64,000 nucleotides of DNA from Notamacropus eugenii. Lineage: Eukaryota; Chordata; Mammalia; Diprotodontia; Macropodidae. The notes beneath the pieces were generated by a model that was given only the letters and a program-made list of their open reading frames with translations, was not told the origin of the DNA and did not search any database. This document shows positions 12,001 through 20,337 of the stretch, piece after piece; positions within the stretch are counted from its first letter, which is position 1; the number at the start of each line of letters is the position of its first letter. A program made the position numbers and the translations under genes. The DNA lies in assembly GCF_028372415.1 (NCBI RefSeq), contig NC_092874.1, forward strand, positions 119,733,244 through 119,797,243. The letters are read 5' to 3'.

Positions 12001-12796
12001 TCAGACAAGAAGCTCTTTGAGAACAGGGGCTGTTTTCTGCTTTTCTTCGTATCCCTAGCGATGGTTGGGGATACACAGGTACAGAATGCCTGTCATATAG
12101 TGGGCTCTTAATCAGTGTTTTTTGACTAAGGGCAGAGGAGTAGAACGTACAGAGAAAGGGGGAGGACAATATGATCTCAAGAATATCTCACTGATGTTGA
12201 CTGACAAATCATGGAAAAGAAGGGGGTAGAAATGAGCCTCATGACTTGGGAATACAGAGTGCCTCCTTCCTCCTAATGCAGAGTCAGTAAGCATTAAGTG
12301 CCTTCCATGTGCTAAGCGCTGGGGATATAAAGGGAGGCAAAAGAACAGCCCCTGTTCTCAAGAAGTTTACAACCTAACGGGTGGAGGACAGCGCGCACAC
12401 AAATACAGACACAGCAAGCTATGTACAGGATAAATCGGACAGAATGAGCAGAGAGAGGCACTTAGAATCAGGAGGGCTGGGAAGGACTTCTGGCGGGAGG
12501 TGGGCTGGCAGCTGGAGGGCAGCATCCCGGAGGTGCAGGGACCTTCTCCTCGGTCGGACGGTCCAAGCGCCCCACTCCCGGAGGCACCACCTTCTCACGG
12601 CTTTCTCTGCTTGCCTGCAGCCGCAAGGGAAGCGAGGAGCAGACGGAAGATCTCCGTGGTAACCTGGGAGCCCCTGACCCTCGCGACCCTCCTGGAGGAG
12701 AAGCCCACGCTGACCGTGCCCTTGCCAGGAGAGAGCCCCTTCCGCTACGGGAGGGCCACGCAGTGGTTCATAAACACGACCGCGGTTCCTGACTGA
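3002..12796 (+). CDS. TSGA13: TSGA13, testis-specific gene 13 protein (five exons, 5' end not found)
   Basis: Five plus-strand exons join in phase: 3002-3066, 5881-6087, 9970-10103, 10764-10876 and 12621-12796, giving 230 residues before the TGA at 12794-12796. They match my recollection of mammalian TSGA13 along its length: the SKFVL..L.HYTVHPNL block, QYYEPLK, DQNKTLLIMTNNPPP, YFSKELL, KREQWYRFST and the C-terminal EPLTLATLLEEKPT and GRATQW blocks. The human protein is roughly 275 residues, so about 45 N-terminal residues are missing. It is named for testis-enriched expression. I know of no enzymatic domain, and none is visible: the product is basic and probably intracellular. Its position directly upstream of COPG2 in the same orientation is the conserved mammalian order and supports orthology. 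No stop or frameshift is seen. Confidence 0.88.
3515..3665 (+). repeat. MIR-family SINE fragment
   Basis: It has the usual MIR order: a 'ggattcaaatcccagct' B-box-like core, then 'tgtgaccttggg', then the tail ending in 'tatgattcta'. It is diverged. Confidence 0.7.
3700..3910. repeat. Short L2 3' end (minus) next to a MIR-like fragment (plus)
   Basis: 3708-3770 carries the antisense L2 tail motif ('tgtcaggcactatgctaag'). A T-run at about 3778-3792 follows, then 'cctcagtttcctcctttgtaaaatg' from a MIR core. Both are small and old. Confidence 0.55.
4185..4390 (-). repeat. MIR-family SINE, antisense
   Basis: It reads as the reverse complement of a MIR element: 'acagatgagaaaactgag', then 'aagtgacttgttcaagatca', then 'gggatttgaatccatg'. 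A shorter L2-like tail motif lies just upstream at about 4023-4067. Confidence 0.7.
4391..5194. other. TSGA13 intron, nothing recognised
   Basis: It includes a G-rich run at about 4424-4442 and short A/T runs. No exon or repeat family is assigned. Confidence 0.4.
5195..5375 (+). repeat. MIR-family SINE
   Basis: A 'gagtcagaggagcagtg' start, a tRNA-related head and the typical end 'tctctcctgcttcagatcta' indicate a diverged MIR copy in sense. Confidence 0.6.
5600..5770 (-). repeat. MIR-family SINE, antisense, just upstream of a TSGA13 exon
   Basis: It reads in antisense: 'attttacaaatgaagaaactg', then 'cttgtccaaagccacata', then 'aggatttggacccaagcc'. It ends about 110 bp before the exon at 5881. 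Confidence 0.7.
5881..6087 (+). CDS. TSGA13: TSGA13 coding exon (central conserved block)
   Basis: AG acceptor at 5879-5880 and donor GTAATA after ...GTCAAG. It encodes 69 residues in phase 0 at both ends, starting IQYYEPLKVTEPHKLLGG and containing DQNKTLLIMTNNPPPSP and CYFSKELLVK. It is the largest and most conserved exon of the gene. Confidence 0.9.
6198..6498 (-). mobile_element. L1 3'-end insertion with target-site duplication
   Basis: This is a truncated marsupial-type L1 3' UTR in antisense: a T-rich 3' end at the left, then 'acattttgagttccaaatt', a motif shared with the half-L1 tail near 17.08 kb. It is flanked by the 12-bp direct repeat actgtagttttc at 6186-6197 and 6499-6510. An internal A-run lies at about 6366-6380. 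Confidence 0.75.
6511..7379. other. TSGA13 intron, mostly unassigned
   Basis: The only recognised item is a short antisense L2 tail at about 7095-7160 ('tactatgtgccaggcactgt'). Nothing coding is seen. Confidence 0.4.
7380..8970 (+). mobile_element. L3/CR1 LINE 3' half, interrupted by a hAT-like MITE
   Basis: Around 7833-8110 an open frame keeps a decayed CR1-clade reverse transcriptase: LGPTLL, FIHDL, KFTGDKKLG, then ITFNRDKCYIL. Intact copies have an ADD catalytic motif where this one has TGD. From 8380 on comes the L3 3' end ('cttcaagcaaaggctggat', 'ccttccaactctaaggttct'). A MITE at about 8109-8296 splits the two parts, so it inserted later. Confidence 0.7.
8109..8296 (-). mobile_element. 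hAT-like MITE inserted in an L3 copy
   Basis: It starts 'aaggaattcttaacttggggtcc' (shown as shared TIR aggaattcttaac) and ends 'aggtgaacacctcctg', with the inner 'aagcttcaccag'. These match, in reverse orientation, the copy at 61459-61652, whose ends are clear. The target duplication is not convincing here. Confidence 0.5.
9130..9927 (+). mobile_element. LTR-like element of an old endogenous retrovirus (probable solo LTR)
   Basis: 9507-9927 starts TGTGGA and ends TCCACA, perfect short inverted ends. Inside are, in order, an exact kappa-B-type site GGGACTTTCC (9529-9538), TATAAAAA (9787-9794) and AATAAA (9865-9870), the U3-R-U5 order of an LTR on the plus strand. 9190-9440 holds three imperfect copies of a 'gaacagcagg' unit and may be more U3 or a separate repeat. 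I see no gag, pol or env sequence. The target duplication is not clear, so the left boundary is uncertain. Confidence 0.5.
9970..10103 (+). CDS. TSGA13: TSGA13 coding exon (KREQWYR block)
   Basis: Acceptor TTCAG before 9970, donor GTGAAG after TAC AG. It encodes PQEQQKITTHAGLPLMKKK at the start and PKREQWYR at the end. The last codon is split two plus one. Confidence 0.85.
10225..10480 (+). repeat. CORE-SINE (MIR/Ther1 type), near full length
   Basis: It has a tRNA-derived head ('ggagtcagaaagacctgggt', 'ttcagatccagcttcagaca'), a CORE segment ('cctcagtttcctcaactg') and an L2-like tail ending 'ttgcttaataaatacttgtt'. Two sister copies lie at 60.4 and 62.7 kb. Confidence 0.8.
10764..10876 (+). 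CDS. TSGA13: TSGA13 coding exon (FSTNADFKGEAKFSKFHALK)
   Basis: Acceptor TTAAG at 10759-10763. The chosen donor is GTAAGA at 10877, because it keeps phase with the last exon. A weaker GT inside AGGTCAG would not. It encodes a Lys-rich segment ending YPELSFVPDFRS. Confidence 0.82.
11035..11375 (+). repeat. Two MIR-family SINE copies in tandem
   Basis: About 11035-11150 and 11155-11375 each show a 'caaatccca' core, a 'gtgacc' or 'tgaccttgga' box and a 'taaaat' CORE tail. Both are in sense orientation. Confidence 0.65.
11480..11745 (+). repeat. L3/CR1 LINE 3' end
   Basis: It contains the L3 end order: 'ggcctcagagag', 'tctttacaattaaaactg', 'aaaagtggaatggg', 'agaagccttcaaacaaaggc', then 'gactctgtggttctg'. 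Sister copies occur at 22.4, 24.6, 50.3 and 51.4 kb. Confidence 0.65.
11775..12125 (+). repeat. L2 LINE 3' end
   Basis: It has the L2 3' UTR order: 'agcctcttccagtccttcat', a T-rich middle, 'gaacaggggctgttttctgc', 'cttcgtatccctagcg' and the final 'gtgggctcttaatcagtg'. Confidence 0.75.
12280..12490 (-). repeat. L2 LINE 3' end, antisense, next to the last TSGA13 exon
   Basis: The antisense L2 tail ('gtgctaagcgctggggatat') is followed by the body ('cctgttctcaagaagtttac'). With the sense copy at 11775-12125 it forms a loose inverted pair. Confidence 0.7.
12621..12796 (+). CDS. TSGA13: TSGA13 last coding exon
   Basis: CTGCAG acceptor at 12615-12620. It encodes a C-terminus with EPLTLATLLEEKPTLTVP and YGRATQWF and stops at TGA 12794-12796. 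Unlike the other TSGA13 exons it is GC-rich, because it sits in the COPG2 CpG island. The stop codon is also the first half of an AP-1-like TGAGTCA (12794-12800). Confidence 0.88.
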
Positions 12797-13035
12797 GTCA
12801 CGCGAGCTCCCGAGGCGCGGCACCCACTGCCACGGTCGGGCCCGCACTCGGGGCCTCCGCGTGACTAGGAGCGCCAGCCCAAAGGACCTCGTGTGTCTGT
12901 CACTCCGCGGCTCTGCAATGGGAGCTGTCGGTGCAGAATCGACCCACTTGTGCTCTCTATACGCGTGTTCGAGTGCATCTGTGCGCACGGAGGGAAGGGA
13001 GTGTTAGCACGGAGGGGAAGGCGTGACTACCGGCA

Positions 13036-13213
13036 GGGCGGGGCGGGGCTGACACCGCGCGGCAGGGGAAAGGGGCGGGGTTTCTGCTGGAGTGACGGGC
13101 GAACTGCCCAGCCAGCTGGAGGGATGGGGGCCGGGCTTCCGGTGGAGCCTGTTCCTCTCGGCGGTGTCGGCTCCGACGGTTCCGGTTGGCCTAGGGATCA
13201 GTTGTCGCGGGAG
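13036..13213 (+). promoter_or_regulatory. COPG2: COPG2 core promoter and 5' UTR region
   Basis: Clustered GC boxes and ETS-type sites lie 70-180 bp before the start codon, with no TATA box. The transcription start is probably between about 13050 and 13200 but cannot be fixed from sequence. An in-frame upstream ATG at 13124 would be included if transcription starts before it. Confidence 0.6.
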
Positions 13214-13250
13214 ATGATTAAAAAATTCGACAAGAAGGACGAAGAGTCTG
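13214..13250 (+). CDS. COPG2: COPG2 exon 1 (coding part), residues 1-13
   Basis: It encodes [12 protein letters not shown] plus one base of Gly13, ending at the GTACAC donor. The frame is open upstream to an in-frame ATG at 13124. Confidence 0.95.
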
Positions 13251-16200
13251 GTACACGCAGGGACCTGGGGAACGCCTCCGACCCCCACTTTCCAGCGCTT
13301 CCTCCTCGTAGTGCGGGGGCGGAGGGGCGGGGGCCGCGCGTCTTCCTCCCCCTGAGAGCTGGACGGAGGGAAGGGGGGAGGAGCGCGCGGGGCTGAGAGC
13401 GGCTCGGAGCTGGAGTCCCTCCTCCTCCACCAGGGCGAGTCCGTCGCGTGGCCCCTCCCCCAACTCGAGACCCTGCCTTCCCCCTTCTCCCCCTCCGGGT
13501 CCGGCCGCGTGCGCCGCGCCTGGCCTGCCCCACACCACCCGCCCCGCCCCTCGGCCCCGGCGCACGGGAGCCCTCCCCTGGCCGGCCCTCGGGCGCATGC
13601 TCCCGCTGCGCTGCCCCTCGCAGCCCTGCCCCTCCGGCCCCGGGGGTTGGTGGCGGAGAGGAGGCGGGGCCATGGCTGGAGGCGGTCGAAGTGAGCAGGG
13701 GAGGGGGCGAAGGGGCGGCGTGGGAGGGGGTGGGGGGCGAGGGTAAGAAGCGTGAGAACCCCCGGATCTCTGAAACCTAGGGCCGTTGCTCCTTGGTTCA
13801 CATTCTCGGGGGGAAGCGAGAGTTCGTACACGCCCGGGGCCCCGACTTCCCTCGTGGGCCGTCCAGCCCAGCTCCGGGCTTTGGGGCCGGGGAAGCTGAG
13901 GGTGGGAAAATGGAAGGTTTAGGAAGGAGGGACGGGATCGCGGCTGGATTTGAAGGGCCCTCTCGTGGAAGACGGATTAGAACCTCCCCGCTTGCCCTCA
14001 GACCCAAAGGTGTCTCTTGTCAGGAGTAACTTGGCGTCGGTGGAGAGGAGTTGCCCACGATCAGGGCTGCCCCAAGTGGGCCAGGGCCGGCCTAGGACAC
14101 GGTGGATCTCCCTCTTGGGGGACGTGGAGGGCGCTGGAGACCCCGGCCCCCAGCTGAAAGGGGGCAGACTCCAACACCTGGTGGCAGAACGGCGCCTTTG
14201 ACCTAGACTCCCGGGGGGAACTCAGGCCTGCATCTTGGCTGGAGCGGAGGCGGGGCCTCCTGACTCTGGGAAGTTTCCCCTCAGTTTTCCTTGTTGCAAA
14301 GTTACTGAAATGAGTACTTAGTTAAAGAGCTCAAAGTGCTACAACAGTTTGATGCATGCTTGTCACAAAGGCCCATGGAGTTGGAAGGGACCTTGAAGCC
14401 CGTGCAGTCTGTCATGAGTCTCATTGAGAAGACCCCCTGCCAGCTAGACCAACTCCTTCATTTTTAAGATGAGAAAGTGAGATATGAATAGCGACAAGAA
14501 GCTCACGGATCTCACTCTCTTCTTTTGGATGCCTTCAATGGATAGGAAGTGCTTTCAGTCTACACCTAGTAATTCCTACTTATTTGATAGTTCCCAGTTT
14601 TGTCCCAGAAAATCTCAGAAGAATTTGTTCCAGGAAACTTGTTTTATAGCTTGGGCTTTCAGCCCCTACCACCTTACCCTAGGGCTATAGGGGCATACAT
14701 TTAAAAAATGGAAGGGATATTAGAGGCTATCAAATTCAACCTCCTCTTCCTCCACGCACACTTTTTACAGAAATAGAAACTGAGTTACAGAGAGGTCACA
14801 CAAGTAAGAATCCCAGCTAGGATCTGAACTTTTGTGTTCCTATTTCAAAGCCCGGCACTCCACCATTTACACCATAATATAATTCTTATTTAAGTCAGAT
14901 TTTTGGTAAGTGTTCCAAAGTCGGGAGGTATGTCAGCAGAGCTAGACATAGAACCAAGGTCACTTCATTTCATCTACCAGCAACTTAGTAATGCCTGCCA
15001 TTGTGGTATCCAGATGCTCAGGCTCTTATAAAAGTTTTCCTGAATTTGTTTCGATTTTTAAAATTTTGTTTCCAGTGTTGCTTAATTGTTGGTAAATGAA
15101 TTTGCCTGTGGCTAGTTCTCAATACTATTTTGTTTTCTTTTTTAGGGAGTGGCTCTAACCCTTTTCAGCATCTGGAGAAGAGTGCTGTTTTGCAGGAGGT
15201 ATGACTTAGAAGTATATTGTCTTTTATGTTTGTTTTCCCCAGAGTGGGATCAGAACATCTCTAGGAGACATTGGAGACATTCAGAGTTTATGTTGTAGTT
15301 ATCATGACTGAAAAATGTTTGCCTAGTATTGAATTAAAGCATATAATGAATGAGATAAAATAATGCAGCCTAAAGGAAAAAAAGAACAATGTTTTGTCAT
15401 TGGATGTTAGAAGAACATAAATATGCTGTGATGCCATGAAAATTTTGGTATGAAAGATGTCAAACAGGTACTTTGTATAAAGCTGCTGACAGAAGTTATA
15501 AATGTTAAATTTCATACCAGCTTTTTGAGTTACCTTAATATTGTGATTCTTATTTTGAAAAATGAAATTCTGAAATTAAACCGAAGGGAAAGAGTGGAAT
15601 AGTATAATATAGAGACATATTTCCTAGTTCATTTTTCTAATATAATAAACTAAATGCTTCATTTAACTAATATTACTTAGACTTTATGATAAAAGAGTTT
15701 GACAACATCATTAATTTGTTGAAGACAATTTATTGAGATTTGTGATTGAGAAGGAAAAGGTACTATGTATTTGCTTTGCTCCCCCAGGCTCGTATCTTCA
15801 ATGAGACTCCTATCAATCCAAGACGATGTCTACATATTCTGACCAAGATCCTTTATTTACTGAACCAGGTAAATGAAACTTAGGGAAGCAGTTCTTTCTG
15901 GGGCTCAGTTTTCCTAATCCATAGAATGAAAGGGTTTGACTAGATGAACTTTAAAGATCTCTTTGACTGCTTAAGTCCTATGGTTTTTTATTCTTTCAAA
16001 ATTTGTCGTTTTTAAAAGTAAGCTTTTTTAAAATCCAGAAAGTTTATTTTAATTGAATAACAAGATTGAAAAGTCCTTGAGGGCAGAGACCATATTATGT
16101 ACCTTTTTGGTATTCTCCCATATCAGTTTATCAAGTATATATTAAGCACTACACTGTACTAGGCCAAATACTTTGTGCTGGGGACACGGACAAAAATCAG

Positions 16201-19200
16201 TCTTTGACCTCAGTGATCTTGAATGCGCTGCTAACCATATAGGACAGGCACTCAAATAAATTTTAGTTTGAAATGAATAAAGAGTAATTTATTTTAGAAA
16301 TATTTTGACTACATTTGTTCAGAGGTTTTTATGTTTCTTTCAAAATATAATTAAAAAAGTAAACAGATTTCTTATAGATTTATCAGCCTCCCTGTAGATT
16401 AGGTAATGTATGTCATACTCCAAAGTTTAATTTTTCAAATGCTGAGAGAAGTTTTTATCTCAGAAAAACCTGGGGCAGGGGATCTAGAACATTAGTAAAT
16501 GTCACTCTCAGTCATTATCAAAAGATGGCCATTGTGATGGTTAAACTCACTTGTTAGTAAGACTGAGGTTAACAGTTTAATTTCATGGAAGTATTTTTGT
16601 TTCACTCCATCTAGACCAAGCCTTATACTCCTCATTCTAGTCAGCTATTTAACAAATTTGTGTCATTGGTTGTATGAAAATATGGATAATTACAAACTTA
16701 ACACTGATATTGAAAAAAACCTAAAAACCCATACTCTATTTGTGGTGGGTCAATAATATGATGTATAGAAAAAACATTAAAACATGTAAATGGAAAGCAA
16801 AGTTTTAATTTGCTTTTTTAATTTGCCTTTTTAAAAAATCACAATTGTGAATCTCTGCCCATCATGGAGGCAGAATTTTGACTAGATCAGTTTTGATCAG
16901 AAGGCACTTTCATTTGCTATCTGGTTAGTGCAATTGATGTTGTACTCACATGCATGTAGATAATTTTTTTGTCAGTTTACCTAGTTCCTGGTTTATGGAG
17001 TGATACTTTTATTTTTTTTTCTTCTTTTTTTTCTCTTTTTTTAAAAATTAATTTATTTCACTTTTAACATTCATTTTCACAAAATTTTGGGTTCCAAATT
17101 TTCTCCCCATTTGTCCCCTCCTGCCACCCCAAAACACCGAGCATTCTAATTGCCCCTGTCACCAATCTGCCCTCTCTTCTATCAACCCTCTCTGCTCTTG
17201 TCTCCATCTTCTCTTTTGTACTGTAGGGCCAAATAACTTTCTGTACCCCTTTACCTGTATTTCTTGTTTCCTAGTAGCAAGAACAGTACTTGACAGTTGT
17301 TCCTAAAACTTTGAGTTCCAACTTCTCTTCATCCCTCCCTCCCTACCCATTCCCTTTGGAAGGCAAGCAATTCAATATAGGCCATATCTGTGTAGTTTTG
17401 CAAATGACTTCCATAACAGTCATGTTGTGTAAGACTAATTATATTTCCCTCCATCCTATCCTGCCCCCCCATTGCTTCTGTTCTCTCTTTTTATCCGGAA
17501 CCTCCCCAAGAGTGTTGACTTCAAATTGCTCCCTCCTCCCATTGCCCTCCCTTCCATCCTCCCCCCCACCCTGCTTATCCCCTTCTCCCCCACTTTCCTG
17601 TATTGTAAGATAGGTTTTCATACAAAAATGAGTGTGCATTTTATTCCCTCCTTTAGTGGAATGTGATGAGAGTAAATTTCATGTTTTTCTCTCACCTCCC
17701 TTCTTTTTCCCTCCACTAAAAAATCTTTTGCTTGCCTCTTTTATGAGAGATAATTTGCCCCATTCCATTTCTCCCTTTCTCTCTCACTGCTTAATTTCAT
17801 TTTTTTAAGATATGATCCCATCCTATTCAATGTGCTCTCTGTGCTCTCTGTCCTCTCTGTCTCTGTCTCTGTCTCTGTGTGTGTGTAATCCCACCAACTA
17901 CCCAGATACTGAAAAGTTTCAAGAGTTACAAATATTGTCTTTCCATGTAGGAATGTAAACAGTTCAACTTTAGTAAGTCCCTTATGACTTCTCTTTGCTG
18001 TTTACCTTTTCATGCTTCTCTTCATTCTTGTGTTTGAAAGTCAAATTTTCTTTTCAGCTCTGGTCTTTTCATCAAGAATGCTTGAAAGTCCCCAATTTCA
18101 TTGAAAGACCATTTTTTCCCCTGAAGTATTATACTCAGTTTTGCTGGGTAGGTGATTCTTGCTTTTAGTCCTAGTTCCTTTGACTTCTGGAATATCCTAT
18201 TCCATGCCCTTCAATCCCTTAATGTAGAAGCTGCTAGATCTTGTGTTATCCTGATTGTATTTCCACAATACTTGAATTGTTTCTTTCTAGCTGCTTGCAA
18301 TATTTTCTCCTTGACCAGGGAACTCTGGAATTTGGCCACAATGTTCCTAGGAGTTTCTCTTTTTGGATCTCTTTCAGGCGGTGATCGGTGGATTCCTTGA
18401 ATACTTATTTTGCCCTCTGGTTCTAGAATCTCAGGGCAGTTTTCCTTGATAATTTCATGAAAGATGATGTCTAGGCTCTTTTTTTGATCATGGCTTTCAG
18501 GTAGGCCCATAATTTTTAAATTGTCTCTCCTGGATCTATTTTCCAGGTCAGTTGTTTTTCCAATGAGATATTTCACATTATTTTCCATTTTTTCATTCTT
18601 TTGGTTTTGTTTTGTGATTTCTTGGTTTCTTATAAAGTCATTAGCCTCCATCTGTTCCATTCTAATTTTGAAAGAACTATTTTCTTCAGTGAGCTTTTGA
18701 ACCTCCTTTTCCATTTGGTTAATTCTGCTTTTGAAAGCATTCTTCTCATTGGCTTTTTGAACCTCATTTGCCAATTGATTTAGCCTATTTTTCAAAGTGT
18801 TATTTTCTTCAGCATTTTTTGGGGTCTCCTTTAGCAAGGTGTTACCTGCTTTTCATGCTTTTCTTTCATCTCTCTCATTTCTCTTCCCAGTTTTTCCTCC
18901 ACCTCTCTTACTTGATTTTCAAAATCCTTTTTGAGCTCTTCCATGGCCTGAGCCCGTGGTATATTTATTTTGGATGTGTGGGATACAGAAGCCTTGACTT
19001 CTATGTCTTTCCCTGATGAGCATTGATCTTCCTCATCTGAAAGGAAGGGAGGAATTATCTGTTCACCAAGAAAGTAACCTTCTATAGTCTAATTTTTTTT
19101 CCCTTTTCTGGGCATTTTCCCAGCCAGTGACTTGACTTCTGAGCTTCCTTTTCATACCCACCTCGCCTCCAGATCCGCCCAGCCAGCACTTGGGGTCTGA

Positions 19201-20242
19201 GATTCAAATGCTGCTTCCCAGCCTCAGGGCTTTGGGTGGGGGCAGGACTGCTATTCAGTGTGAGATTAAGTTCAGGTGCACTGGTGGGAGCAGGGCTGCC
19301 ACAAGGGGCTCAGTTCCCTCAGCGGGTTTATGCAGAGACCTTCAACAATGGATCCAGGCTCCTGCCTGCTTGGGGAGCCCCTGTCTGCTGTGCCCCCCCC
19401 CCGCCCTCTCCTGCTGCTGCCTCCCGAAGGGGGCTGAGTTATGGCCTGAGTCCCCTCTCGACCATCTAAAGAGACCCTCTTACCCACCCTTGTCACCTGT
19501 GGGTGGAGGGACCTGCATGGCTGCTGGAGATTCTGTCCCTGAAGCCCGCTCAGATCTGCTCCTCTCAGTGTCCGCGGCCAAGACAGGGCTGGGCTTGGCT
19601 CCGGGGTCCGCAGCGCAAAGGACCGTTTGCGAGAGGTTTTCTGGGCTCTCTGGAACAGAAATCTTGTCTGCTCCATTGTTCTATGGCTTCTGCTGCTCCA
19701 GAATTTGTTGGGAGTTCTTCTTTACAGATATTTTATGGGACTGTGGGTTCGGAGCTAGCATATGTGTGTCTTTCTTTTCCACCATCTTGGCTCCTCCTGG
19801 AGTGATACTTTTAAAACATTGTACCAAAATTTGCTTTTCCATATATTTTCAGAGATTAGTAAGGCAATAAGATTCATAAATTTTGGTTAAAAATTCATAT
19901 GCCCTGAAGATATTCAGTAATTCTTTTATAAAGTAATGAGCAAGCTATTACAAATGTGTAGGCCAGATACCCTCTCTCTAAAATAATGTACAAGTTACAT
20001 TTCAATTAAATGTTCTAAACTTTTATTACATTAAACTTTTATTACATTTCATCTTAGGCATTCAGAGCATTTCATTTAACTCTGTTCTTTTATTAATAAG
20101 ATGCAGTTCTAGTAGTAGTGAGATTTTTATAGAAGTCTGAATTCTGAAGGGTGAATGAACCAGTGCTGTTTTGAGTCAATAAACACTGAGATATTGATAG
20201 TTCCTATTAACCCAATATCTATTGTGGTTTTAGTCTTAGTGA

Positions 20243-20337
<95 letters not shown>

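Larger units (their letters stand above)
12500..14290. promoter_or_regulatory. CpG island spanning the TSGA13 3' end and COPG2 promoter/exon 1
   Basis: Base composition changes abruptly from AT-rich flanks to GC-rich, CpG-dense sequence here, and back again near 14.3 kb. Inside are GC boxes (gggcggggcggggc at 13036-13049, ggggcggggt at 13072-13081), an ETS/GABP-type CTTCCGG at 13136-13142, another TTCCGG at about 13180, and an NRF1-like gcgcatgc at 13593-13600. This is the architecture of a TATA-less housekeeping promoter, and COPG2 is the obvious target. The long minus-strand open frames here (for example 13004-13831) are products of GC-rich composition. Confidence 0.85.
17012..19797 (-). 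mobile_element. Full-length half-L1 (HAL1-like) retrotransposon lacking ORF2
   Basis: On the minus strand the element starts GGAGGAGCCAAGATGGTGG (from 19797), the classic mammalian L1 5' end. A GC-rich 5' UTR follows to about 19116, then ORF1 (19115-18022), then about 1 kb of L1-type 3' UTR with purine-rich and GA/CA-repeat sequence and a poly(A) tail at 17012-17045. There is no room for ORF2 (about 3.8 kb) and no reverse transcriptase sequence. An exact 16-bp duplication flanks it, so it inserted as a 2.79-kb unit, presumably using another L1's machinery. HAL1 families are known in marsupials and eutherians. An internally deleted L1 is the alternative. Confidence 0.85.

Noticed and set aside
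12419..12988. 189-codon minus-strand open frame
   Set aside because: It is antisense to the last TSGA13 exon and the CpG island, with no recognisable domain. The sense strand has the conserved exon.
13004..13831. 275-codon open frame on the minus strand across COPG2 exon 1
   Set aside because: It lies in the CpG island and overlaps the COPG2 start in antisense. The product is low-complexity Arg/Pro/Gly-rich, as expected of GC-rich sequence.
18211..18837. Host gene encoding a coiled-coil protein
   Set aside because: It is the central part of the half-L1 ORF1, between element-type UTRs and target duplications.
19190..19870. 226-codon plus-strand open frame
   Set aside because: It lies antisense in the half-L1 5' UTR and crosses the element's boundary, so it cannot be a native gene.
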